A DNA stretch of 22,460 nucleotides from Chloroflexota bacterium. GTDB taxonomy: Bacteria; Chloroflexota; Limnocylindria; QHBO01. The notes below the pieces were generated by a model. It did no database searches, had not been told where the DNA came from, and worked only from the letters and a program-made list of their open reading frames with translations. The stretch is from contig JAGXHP010000033.1 in assembly GCA_024636135.1 (NCBI GenBank), positions 1 through 22,460 on the forward strand, in the 5' to 3' direction. This document shows positions 16,305 to 22,460 of the stretch, piece after piece. The position numbers and the translations under genes were made by a program. Position 1 is the stretch's first letter; every line of letters starts with the position of its first letter.

Positions 16305-17378
16305 GTGAACCTCAACAAGCGGACCGGGAGGTCGAGACTGCTGGTGTTGACCAGCTCGATCACTCTGCTCCTGTCCAGCATCTATCTCGTGGCCGCGCCC
16401 GCACTGGCAACGCAAGGCAACAACGGCACGGTCAAGATCCACGAAGCCGCCACCGAGGTGGAGCCGATCGTTGCAAATGATCCGCACGTCTGCACATTCC
16501 ACCTGCACTTCTTCTTCGGGGACGACGTGCAGTCCGGTGACTGGTGGATCGAGTCGTGGCCACCCACGGGCGATGGCACCGAGGTCCTGGCCGGCTCGTA
16601 CGATGCGACCGGTGGCGAGGATCGCCAGCCGGGAACGGGCACGTACTCCCTCCCCGATGGGCACTACAAGCTGTTCTGGGAAGGCGCCACGAATCCGGGC
16701 GACCAGCTGAACATCAAGCACAAGGTCTTCTGGGTCACATGCGACGAGGACGAGGGTGAGGAGACTCCCACCCCGACGCCAACTGCCACGGCAACTCCGA
16801 AGCCGACCAAGACTCCGCGCCCGGAAGGCGATAATGCGGCGCTGAACATCCGGAAGGTCGATGAAGAGGGCCGACGTCTCGCAGGTGCCGTGTTCACGGT
16901 CGAGGGGATGGAGGGGACGTTCACGACCAACGCGCGTGGCTTCTTCTGCATCACCGGTCTCGAGAACGACAGCGAGTGGCTGGTGACCGAGATCCAGGCA
17001 CCCGACGGCTACGAGATTGCTGACGAGGCTTCTCAGTTGGTCGAAGTCGATGACGACGGCGACTGCAACAGCCCGGACGCAGTGTTCGTGAATGAGCTCG
17101 CTGGCGAGGAGCCGACGCCGACGCCGACGCCAACGCCGCGTGAGGGCGAGCAGGGCGGGACCCCGACCCCGGTCGCAACCTCGACTCCGACGGCGACCTC
17201 GACGCCGCGTGAGGGCGAGCAGGGCGGCAACCCGACCCCGAAGCCGGAACTTCCGGATACGGCCGTCACGGCTGATGGCGAGTCGGCACCTGGAGTGACG
17301 CTGGCGGCCTTGCTTGCCATCGGCTCACTGATGACCCTGGCCGGCGTCAATATCGTCGGAGTTCGATCCCGCCGATAA
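16305..17378 (+). CDS. Cell-surface protein with SpaA-type domain and LPxTA sorting signal
   Basis: 357 residues. An N-terminal signal peptide ends at APALA-TQG (cleavage after about residue 35). Residues 40-145 form a beta-rich domain (CTFHLHFFFGDD, DWWIESWPPTG, YKLFWEG) of no family I know. A PTPTPTATATPKP linker follows. The SpaA/Cna-B-like domain at about 178-265 has K in NIRKVD, E in VTEIQAPDGY and N in FVNEL, the Lys-Glu-Asn set that makes an isopeptide bond. Two PTPTP...PREGEQGG repeats follow. LPDTA (316-320), a hydrophobic helix and RSRR at the end make a sorting signal in which the usual LPXTG Gly is Ala. The gene has its own promoter, Shine-Dalgarno and terminator, and is thus a single-gene unit. 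The ligand or role is unknown. Confidence 0.82.
   Translation: MNLNKRTGRSRLLVLTSSITLLLSSIYLVAAPALATQGNNGTVKIHEAATEVEPIVANDPHVCTFHLHFFFGDDVQSGDWWIESWPPTGDGTEVLAGSYDATGGEDRQPGTGTYSLPDGHYKLFWEGATNPGDQLNIKHKVFWVTCDEDEGEETPTPTPTATATPKPTKTPRPEGDNAALNIRKVDEEGRRLAGAVFTVEGMEGTFTTNARGFFCITGLENDSEWLVTEIQAPDGYEIADEASQLVEVDDDGDCNSPDAVFVNELAGEEPTPTPTPTPREGEQGGTPTPVATSTPTATSTPREGEQGGNPTPKPELPDTAVTADGESAPGVTLAALLAIGSLMTLAGVNIVGVRSRR
17133..17227 (+). repeat. 26-bp direct repeat within the surface-protein linker
   Basis: ACGCCGCGTGAGGGCGAGCA(GGGCGG) occurs at 17133-17158 and 17202-17227, 69 bp (23 codons) apart and in frame. It encodes TPREGEQGG twice, between PTPTP/TST stretches. Recent duplication of a linker unit is the simple reading. 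Confidence 0.8.
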
Positions 17379-17430
17379 TGGCGCGAGCGCGGAGGTTGGA
17401 CGCGCACTGATCCAGCCCCCCTGGCAGGGA

Positions 17431-17466
17431 ACGGGGTAGAGGTTCGTCCTCTACCCCGTCTTCTGA
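17431..17466 (+). terminator. Rho-independent terminator of the surface-protein gene
   Basis: The 12-bp stem ACGGGGTAGAGG (17431-17442) / CCTCTACCCCGT (17448-17459) with a TTCGT loop is followed by CTTCTG. It starts 52 bp after the stop codon. It may also halt transcription coming from the minus strand, but no T-run follows on that side. Confidence 0.8.
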
Positions 17467-17537
17467 TGTTCGGGGTTGACCGATTCCAAGGCGGGAACCG
17501 TATCAACCACGAGCTAGGATCCCTGTCGCGCCCCGGA

Positions 17538-18512
17538 TCAGTCCGAGGCGCCGCCGTTCCCGCGACGGACGCGACGCTGGTCAGCCGAGCCCGGCTCCTT
17601 CGACGCATCAGGCTTTCGCGCTCGTTGCCCGGACGGCGGCTCCTCCGGAGATGCCGTCGATCGGCGAGCGTCCGAAGGTCTCGCTACCTCGTTCACGGCA
17701 CCATCACCACCGTTCGTCATTGACCCGCTCGTCCCAGTCGTTCCCCCGATCGCTGGCTGGGTTGGCTGAGCCCCACCGCCCGGACCGGCCCAGCCTGGGG
17801 TGGCAAGACTGCCGGGTCCTTCGGCACCTCCGGCCCCGCGGTCGGCGGCCGATCCGTTCGCCGTCGCAGGGCGCGAAGATTCCCGGCTCGTCGCATCGAC
17901 CCACGCTGCTCGAACGATCGCACGCGCCTCGGCGGAGAGGTGCACGACGTAGGCGCCGAGCACGACGACCTGTTCGCCGGCTCGCGCATGAACGGCAGGT
18001 CCCGAGGCGGCCGCGGCTCGCTCGAGGTGCCCAAGCGCGTCTGCCAAGGCGGGTTCCAAGGCGAGAACATCGGCGGACCGACCCGCATCGACAAGTCGCG
18101 CAATCTCCTCGATCCGTTGACCGACGACATCGGCTGCCAGAACGGCGTGGAGGTGCGTCGGTACGACCTCGAACCGGAGCTCCTCGACGCGCAGCTTGAT
18201 GCCGTAGAGGGCGTCACCAGGTAACGCATCCCGCGACGCGCCGAGGACCGTCGCCGCGCTTGCCGCCAACATGACGCTGACAAGCAGGACCGATCGTCCC
18301 ACGCGTCCCATCTGGCCCTGCCGCGGGTGGCCCGCCGCTCGCTGCCCGACCTGCTCGCGCGCCGCCACATAGCGGTTGATCGTGGAGCCACGGAGGCGGC
18401 GACGGAACAGCGGATCGGGCTTGACCTGGGCACTCAGCGCCGCAAGGCGACGCTCGGCAGCGTCGTGGAGATCCGCCTCGCCTGGTCGCCACCGGCTCGT
18501 GAACAGGCTCAC
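17538..18512 (-). CDS. Single-pass membrane protein with DUF5667-like domain, probable sigma-factor partner
   Basis: 324 residues. GTG 18512 overlaps the sigma-factor stop as GTGA, so the two are made together. The cytoplasmic N-terminus (1-70) includes RRLAALSAQVKPDPLFRRRLR. A membrane helix spans about 71-91 (VGRSVLLVSVMLAASAATVLG). SRDALPGDALYGIKLRVEELR and the helical stretch to about 190 fit DUF5667. About 110 residues of Gly/Ser/Pro/Thr-rich, probably disordered, outside tail complete it. Membrane proteins of this build often sit behind ECF sigma factors in Chloroflexota and Actinomycetota and are taken to be anti-sigma factors. No zinc-binding ZAS motif (HxxxCxxC) is present, so the anti-sigma role is inferred from position alone. 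Confidence 0.72.
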   Translation of the reverse strand: MSLFTSRWRPGEADLHDAAERRLAALSAQVKPDPLFRRRLRGSTINRYVAAREQVGQRAAGHPRQGQMGRVGRSVLLVSVMLAASAATVLGASRDALPGDALYGIKLRVEELRFEVVPTHLHAVLAADVVGQRIEEIARLVDAGRSADVLALEPALADALGHLERAAAASGPAVHARAGEQVVVLGAYVVHLSAEARAIVRAAWVDATSRESSRPATANGSAADRGAGGAEGPGSLATPGWAGPGGGAQPTQPAIGGTTGTSGSMTNGGDGAVNEVARPSDARRSTASPEEPPSGQRARKPDASKEPGSADQRRVRRGNGGASD

Positions 18513-19138
18513 CGTTTGTCCGCAACCGAGAGGTGGCGCCGCAGGGACTCGATAGCGCGGAACGTCAGTCCGCGGATCGTTCCCGCCCGACGGCCCATGA
18601 CGGCGGCAGCCTCCTCGGCCGATAGCCCTGCGGCATAGCGAAGCGCGATTGCCTCTTGCTGATCCGGTGTGAGGCGCCGGATGGCCGCCTGCAATTCTCG
18701 AATCTCCTCGCCGTGGAGTGATTGGTCCTCGAGTGCCATGCCTTGGCTTGGCTCGGCGATCGCCCCGAGCGGCTCGGTCGGACGGCGCCGGCGCTGATGG
18801 TCGATCACGACATTCCGCGCGATACGGTACGCCCACGCGGCGAACGGCTTCCCCTGATGCCGGTAGCGCGGCAGCGCCGTGACGATGCGCTCAAACACAA
18901 GCTGCGTCAGATCCTGGGCATCCTCGCGATGCCGCACCCTGACCGCCACGTAGCGATAGATCGGATCGACAAGCGTGTCGTACAGGCGACTCACGGCCTC
19001 CACGTCACCGGCGGACGCGGCGACCGCGAGCTCGTCGACGGTGGCACTGGCCACCGGGTGGGTGACGGAGGAGCGGGACTGCACCTCGACGCCGACGAGG
19101 GTCGCACGCAGGGTGGCTTCGACAGAGCGCTCAGGCAT
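18509..19138 (-). CDS. RNA polymerase sigma factor, ECF (sigma-70 family)
   Basis: 209 residues. Region 2 spans about 48-115 (LYDTLVDPIYRYVAVRVRHREDAQDLTQLVF and FAAWAYRIARNVVIDHQRRRR), the core-binding and -10-recognising helices. Region 4 at about 150-205 has LTPDQQEAIALRYAAGLSAEEAAAVMG and TIRGLTFRAIESLRRHL, the -35-recognising helix-turn-helix. There is no region 3, so it is an ECF type. ATG 19138 has no Shine-Dalgarno. A TAGGGT -10 lies about 33 bp upstream, and an inverted repeat overlaps its -35. The N-terminal 35 residues are poorly conserved, so a later start is possible. It is co-transcribed with the membrane partner by a 4-bp overlap. Confidence 0.92.
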   Translation of the reverse strand: MPERSVEATLRATLVGVEVQSRSSVTHPVASATVDELAVAASAGDVEAVSRLYDTLVDPIYRYVAVRVRHREDAQDLTQLVFERIVTALPRYRHQGKPFAAWAYRIARNVVIDHQRRRRPTEPLGAIAEPSQGMALEDQSLHGEEIRELQAAIRRLTPDQQEAIALRYAAGLSAEEAAAVMGRRAGTIRGLTFRAIESLRRHLSVADKR

Positions 19139-19171
19139 CAGGGCAGCACGCTGGGAGGGATGGGTCGGCCA

Positions 19172-19206
19172 ACCCTAGCATCGGTCCGCGCGCCGATCAT
19201 CGGCGC
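19172..19206 (-). promoter_or_regulatory. Sigma-factor promoter with an inverted repeat over the -35
   Basis: On the minus strand TAGGGT (19177-19172) is the -10 candidate, about 33 bp before ATG 19138. Centred on 19198 is GCGCCGAT-C-ATCGGCGC (19190-19206), 8-bp arms around 1 bp. It covers the expected -35 position. It could be an operator dimer site. As a terminator for kbl its loop is too small. Confidence 0.4.
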
Positions 19207-19233
19207 CGGTGCATCCACACACCGCAGAACGCG

Positions 19234-20442
19234 TCAGATGATCGCGAGCTCGCGGCCGACGCGCTCGAAGACGTCCAGGCAGACGTCGAGCTCCTCAGAG
19301 GAGTGCTCGGCGGTGACGATCGTCCGCACCCTGCTCTTCTCCTCCGGCACGGTCGGGAACCCGATGCCCATCGCGAACACGCCCTCCTCGAAGAGCCGAT
19401 CGCTGAACCGATGGGCGAGTGCGCCCGCTCCCACCATGACCGGCGTGATCGGTGTCTCGCTGTGCCCGGTGTCGAAGCCGAGCCGCTCGAGGCCCGCCTT
19501 GAAGTGGCGGGCGTTGTCCCACAGCCGCTCGATGAGCTCCGGCTCGGACTCGAGGACGTCGATGGCGGCGAGGCAGGCGGCCGCCACCGCAGGGGGATGC
19601 GAGGTCGAGAACAGGAACGGACGTGCCTTGTGCTCAAGGACCGTTCGCAGCGCGGCCGGACCGGCAACGTAGCCCCCGAGCACGCCGATCGCCTTCGACA
19701 GCGTGCCGACCTGAACCTGGACCCGACCGTTGAGATCGAAGTGATCGACGCTCCCCCGACCGTTGCGACCAAGAACCCCGGACGCATGGGCGTCGTCGAC
19801 CATGACCACCGCATCGGCCTCCTCGGCGGCTTCCACGATCTCCGGCAGCTTCGCGATGTCGCCGTCCATGCTGAACACGCCGTCGGTGATCACCAGGATG
19901 GTCCGATCGGCATCGGCAGCGCGGATCTCGCGCAGCGCCTGGCGAAGGGCCTCGATGTCGGCGTGCGGGAAGATCTTGCGCTCGGCCTTGGTGAGCCGGA
20001 TGCCGTCGATGATGCTGGCGTGGTTCAGCGCGTCGCTGACGATGACCGCGCCCTCGGAAGCCAGGATCGGGATGACGCCGGTGTTGGCCGTGAAGCCCGA
20101 CTGGAACGTGAGGACGGCCTCGGTGTGCTTGAAGGCCGCCAGCCGCTGCTCGAGCTCCTCGTGGAGCGACATCGTCCCGGCGATGGTCCGCACCGCACCC
20201 GACCCGGCGCCGAAGCGTTCGACAGCATCGAGTGCCGCCCGGCGCAGCCTCGGGTGGGTGTTCAGCCCCAGGTAGTTGTTCGAGCTGAGGGTGATCACCT
20301 CGCGCCCATCGATGACGCATCGACTCTTCTGCTCGCTCTCCACGACGCGCAGCCGGCGGTAGAGGCCCTTGGCCTTCAGGTCCTCGATCTCGTCATCGAG
20401 GAATCGGAGCGGATTTCGAGCGCGAGCGGGTGCGTCGGTCAT
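19234..20442 (-). CDS. kbl: 2-amino-3-ketobutyrate CoA ligase (glycine C-acetyltransferase)
   Basis: Cleaves 2-amino-3-ketobutyrate with CoA into glycine and acetyl-CoA, using PLP. 402 residues, the family length. SSNNYLGLNTHPRL near residue 53, FGAGSGAVRTIAGT at 77-90, DDAHASGVLGRNGRG at 216-230, and the PLP lysine K250 in GTLSKAIGVLGGYVAG all match the alpha-oxoamine synthase family. The family also contains BioF and 5-aminolevulinate synthase. The tdh gene immediately upstream makes Kbl the correct assignment. The ATG sits 7 bp after TATACT, a promoter within the 31-bp gap after tdh, so it may be read both with tdh and alone. Confidence 0.95.
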   Translation of the reverse strand: MTDAPARARNPLRFLDDEIEDLKAKGLYRRLRVVESEQKSRCVIDGREVITLSSNNYLGLNTHPRLRRAALDAVERFGAGSGAVRTIAGTMSLHEELEQRLAAFKHTEAVLTFQSGFTANTGVIPILASEGAVIVSDALNHASIIDGIRLTKAERKIFPHADIEALRQALREIRAADADRTILVITDGVFSMDGDIAKLPEIVEAAEEADAVVMVDDAHASGVLGRNGRGSVDHFDLNGRVQVQVGTLSKAIGVLGGYVAGPAALRTVLEHKARPFLFSTSHPPAVAAACLAAIDVLESEPELIERLWDNARHFKAGLERLGFDTGHSETPITPVMVGAGALAHRFSDRLFEEGVFAMGIGFPTVPEEKSRVRTIVTAEHSSEELDVCLDVFERVGRELAII

Positions 20443-20449
20443 GGCCCCG

Positions 20450-20455
20450 AGTATA
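20450..20455 (-). promoter_or_regulatory. Internal -10 hexamer of kbl (probable leaderless start)
   Basis: On the minus strand TATACT is followed by 7 bp and ATG 20442. It lies in the 31-bp gap after the tdh stop, so kbl can be transcribed without tdh. No Shine-Dalgarno is present. Confidence 0.55.
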
Positions 20456-20473
20456 CGAGCGGACGAGGCCGGC

Positions 20474-21508
20474 CTAGGGGCGGAGGACCACCTTTCCCGC
20501 GTGGCGCGACGCGATGAGCTCGAAGGCCGTCGGCCACTCGGCGAGGTCCAGCCGGTGGGTGATGATCGGCGAGACGTCGAGCGCGCCGGAGCGGAGCAGC
20601 GCCTGGGTCCGCTCCCAGGTGTCGTACATGCGGCGCCCGTAGATCCCATGCAGCCGAATGCCCTGCATGATCACCTGGTCCGAGAGCTCCATCGCAACGG
20701 CCTCGCTGAAGATGCCCAGCAGGCTGATGCGTCCGCCGCGCGTCGTCACGCGCAGTGCCTGCTCGAGCGCGCGGGGAGCGCCGCTCATCTCCAGCACGAC
20801 CTCGACCCCATCCCCTCCGGTCGCCTCGCCGATCCGCTCCTCGGTCGCCGGATCGGTGGCATCCAGGGCGAGGTCCGCCCCCATGGTCCGCGCCAGCTCC
20901 AGCCGATAGGGTTCCGTGTCGGTCGCGATGACCAGCGAAGCCCCCGCGGCCTTCGCGATCCCCACCGCGCACAGGCCGATGGGACCGCAGCCGGTAACGA
21001 GCACCGACCGTCCCTCGATCGGCTCCACGAACGCGGCGTGGACCGCGTTCCCCATGGGTTCCTGGAGAGCCACCACGGCCGGATCCAGACCATTCGACTC
21101 GATGGCATTCGTCTCGGGGATGACGACGCGCTCGGCAAAGCCACCATCGACGTGGACCCCGATCACCCGCAGGTTGCGGCACAGGTGCGCGTCGCCGCGG
21201 CGGCACTGCGTGCAGGTCCAGTCGGCGATATGGGACTCGACGCCGACGAGGTCACCCTCCTTGACGCGGGTCACCCCCGCCCCAAGCGCCTCAACCGTGC
21301 CCGCCAGCTCGTGGCCCAGGATGCGAGGCGGAACGAGGTTGTCGGCTGCCCACTCGTCCCACTCGAAGAGGTGGTGGTCGGTGCCGCAGATGCTCGCCGC
21401 GTCGACGCGCAGGAGGACCTCGCCACGGCCCGGCCGCGGCAGGGGACGTTCGACGAGCTCGAGACCGGGTCCCGGTGCGGTCTTGGCCAGGGCCCGCATC
21501 ATGCTCAT
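20474..21508 (-). CDS. tdh: L-threonine 3-dehydrogenase, zinc MDR family
   Basis: Oxidises threonine to 2-amino-3-ketobutyrate with NAD+. 344 residues. The catalytic zinc site is C41 in ICGTDHHLFEWDEWA and H66-E67 in LGHELAG. The NAD fold has VTGCGPIGLCAVGIA. VVALQEPMGNAVHA and GIYGRRMYDTWERTQALL near the end are typical of Tdh rather than other zinc dehydrogenases. The structural zinc lobe has C99, C102 and C110, but the expected first Cys is Asp (D96). ATG 21508 overlaps the FAH-family stop as ATGA. Two further in-frame ATGs follow within four codons. kbl follows 31 bp downstream, completing the pathway. Confidence 0.94.
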   Translation of the reverse strand: MSMMRALAKTAPGPGLELVERPLPRPGRGEVLLRVDAASICGTDHHLFEWDEWAADNLVPPRILGHELAGTVEALGAGVTRVKEGDLVGVESHIADWTCTQCRRGDAHLCRNLRVIGVHVDGGFAERVVIPETNAIESNGLDPAVVALQEPMGNAVHAAFVEPIEGRSVLVTGCGPIGLCAVGIAKAAGASLVIATDTEPYRLELARTMGADLALDATDPATEERIGEATGGDGVEVVLEMSGAPRALEQALRVTTRGGRISLLGIFSEAVAMELSDQVIMQGIRLHGIYGRRMYDTWERTQALLRSGALDVSPIITHRLDLAEWPTAFELIASRHAGKVVLRP

Positions 21509-22401
21509 CGGCCCTCGGCCGCCAACTCGCCGACGCCGGCTGCGGCCTCGTGATCCCCGCTGCGCGGGAGCTCGTCGCGGATCGGGTTCTCCAGCGCACC
21601 GATGCCCTCGATCTCGAGACGCATGACATCGCCGTCGGCAAGGTAGAGCGGAGGCTGCTGATAGTGGCCGACGCCGGCCGGCGTTCCGGTGGCGATGACG
21701 TCTCCGGGCTCGAGGGTGATGGTCCGGGACGCGAACGCAACGATCGTGGCGATGTCGAAGACCATCTCGGCAGTCGTCGAGTCCTGCCACGGCTCGCCGT
21801 TGACCCACGACCGGAGGCGCAGATGCTGCGGATCGGGGATCTCGTCCGCCGTGACCACAACGGGGCCCATCGGCGCGAATCCGTCTGATCCTTTGGCGCG
21901 CAACCACTGTCGGTCCTCCTTCTGGAGGTCCCGCATCGTCACGTCGTTGACGATCGTGTAGCCGAAGACATGCTCGAGCGCCTCGTCCCGGCCGATGTGC
22001 GACGCACGCCTCCCGATGACGACGCCCAGCTCGCATTCGAGGTCGAGCTTCTCGGTCGCCCGGGGACGCGTCACCGGTTGGCCGGGGTTGGCGACGGCGT
22101 TGGCGAACTTGCTGAACAGCATCGGGTAGGCAGGCGGCTCGATCGACTGCTCGCGGCAGTGGTCGTGATAGTTCAGCCCGACGCAGATGATCTTCCCCGG
22201 CCGCCCGATCGGCGCCAGCGGGACGACGTCGTCGGCGACGGCCATCCCCGCCAGGCCGTCAAGCTGCTCGACCGTGACGCCCGCGGCCAGAAGCTCCCCG
22301 ACGTCGGTGGCGCCGGTGGCATCGGTCAGGTCCCGGAGGCCACCATCGAGGCGCACGGCGAGGCGAGGATGCCCGTCGCGGGCGTGGGAGATCAGCTGCA
22401 C
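21505..22401 (-). CDS. Fumarylacetoacetate hydrolase family protein
   Basis: 298 residues with the FAH-fold C-terminal domain. GLNYHDHCRE, the metal ligands in LDLECELGVVIG (E..E) and VNDVTMRDLQ, KGSDGFAPMGP and PGDVIATGTPAGVG are conserved. Members split C-C bonds in fumarylpyruvate, acylpyruvates or oxaloacetate, hydrate 2-keto-4-pentenoate, or decarboxylate oxaloacetate. The sequence does not tell which. GTG 22401 sits 7 bp behind TATACT. It overlaps tdh by 4 bp. An acylpyruvase or oxaloacetate decarboxylase working next to acetyl-CoA production would fit, but nothing proves a role in threonine breakdown. Confidence 0.88.
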   Translation of the reverse strand: MQLISHARDGHPRLAVRLDGGLRDLTDATGATDVGELLAAGVTVEQLDGLAGMAVADDVVPLAPIGRPGKIICVGLNYHDHCREQSIEPPAYPMLFSKFANAVANPGQPVTRPRATEKLDLECELGVVIGRRASHIGRDEALEHVFGYTIVNDVTMRDLQKEDRQWLRAKGSDGFAPMGPVVVTADEIPDPQHLRLRSWVNGEPWQDSTTAEMVFDIATIVAFASRTITLEPGDVIATGTPAGVGHYQQPPLYLADGDVMRLEIEGIGALENPIRDELPRSGDHEAAAGVGELAAEGR

Positions 22402-22408
22402 GCGGCCG

Positions 22409-22414
22409 AGTATA
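22409..22414 (-). promoter_or_regulatory. -10 hexamer of the FAH-tdh-kbl operon
   Basis: On the minus strand TATACT is followed by 7 bp and GTG 22401, exactly the kbl and PAP2 arrangement. A weak ACTTCA lies 17 bp upstream as a -35 candidate. The remaining 46 bp to the window edge show nothing else. Confidence 0.6.
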
Positions 22415-22460
22415 GAAAGGTCACGGCTCGCTGAAGTACGCGCGCGCCGCGGGTCGAAGC

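Noticed and set aside
17100..17240. Short repeats as a CRISPR array
   Set aside because: The repeats are in-frame PTPTP and PREGEQGG codons inside a coding region, with no constant spacer length.
19190..19206. Inverted repeat as kbl terminator
   Set aside because: The loop is 1 nt and no T-run follows. It lies over the sigma-factor promoter, so an operator is the better reading.

Overview
The window is about 70% G+C, densely packed, and reads as a chromosomal segment of a free-living bacterium. It is most likely a Chloroflexota member, perhaps of the Limnocylindria/Ellin6529 type; that rank is a guess. The signs are an FMN riboswitch driving a TauBC/ThiXYZ-type ABC transporter (the RibXY arrangement typical of Chloroflexota), a DUF5667-type protein behind an ECF sigma factor, a monoderm-style sorting signal on a surface protein, and pervasive leaderless start sites. 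No mobile element, phage gene, tRNA, rRNA or CRISPR array was seen.

Layout. 1-1348 (minus): truncated ABC permease and its ATPase behind an FMN riboswitch, probably riboflavin uptake. 1395-2903 (minus): a PAP2 phosphatase followed in the same reading frame, after a single TAG, by a DedA-family protein. 2924-8182 (plus): hutH, a GNAT-like gene, hutU and a double-SIS-domain protein, a histidine catabolism run. 8179-10908 (minus): rsmI, a 16S rRNA m7G1405 methyltransferase homologue of the aminoglycoside-resistance Rmt/ArmA/FmrO family, and a divergent tgt, all joined by start/stop overlaps. 10976-13869 (plus): ftcD (the glutamate-forming end of the histidine route), a 55-codon membrane-peptide ORF, and argS. 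13871-15181 (minus): a membrane-anchored HEXXH protein. 15399-17378 (plus): an UlaG-like metallo-hydrolase and a SpaA-domain surface protein with an LPDTA sorting signal and a clear terminator. 17538-19138 (minus): an ECF sigma factor and its overlapping membrane partner. 19234-22401 (minus): FAH-family protein, threonine dehydrogenase and 2-amino-3-ketobutyrate CoA ligase, that is threonine to glycine plus acetyl-CoA.

Four things stand out. First, rsmI (2'-O-methyl C1402) and an Rmt-type enzyme (m7G1405) are translationally coupled, so one operon would decorate two nucleotides three apart in helix 44 of the decoding site. Second, nearly every transcription unit begins with a TANNNT -10 hexamer 6-10 bp (mostly exactly 7) before the start codon, implying leaderless mRNAs. 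At 2903/2924 one 7-bp TAGTATA serves as -10 in both directions, with the two start codons only 20 bp apart. Third, the PAP2-TAG-DedA junction may be a split fusion, a readthrough site or a CTG start. Fourth, the FMN riboswitch gives a substrate to an otherwise anonymous transporter.
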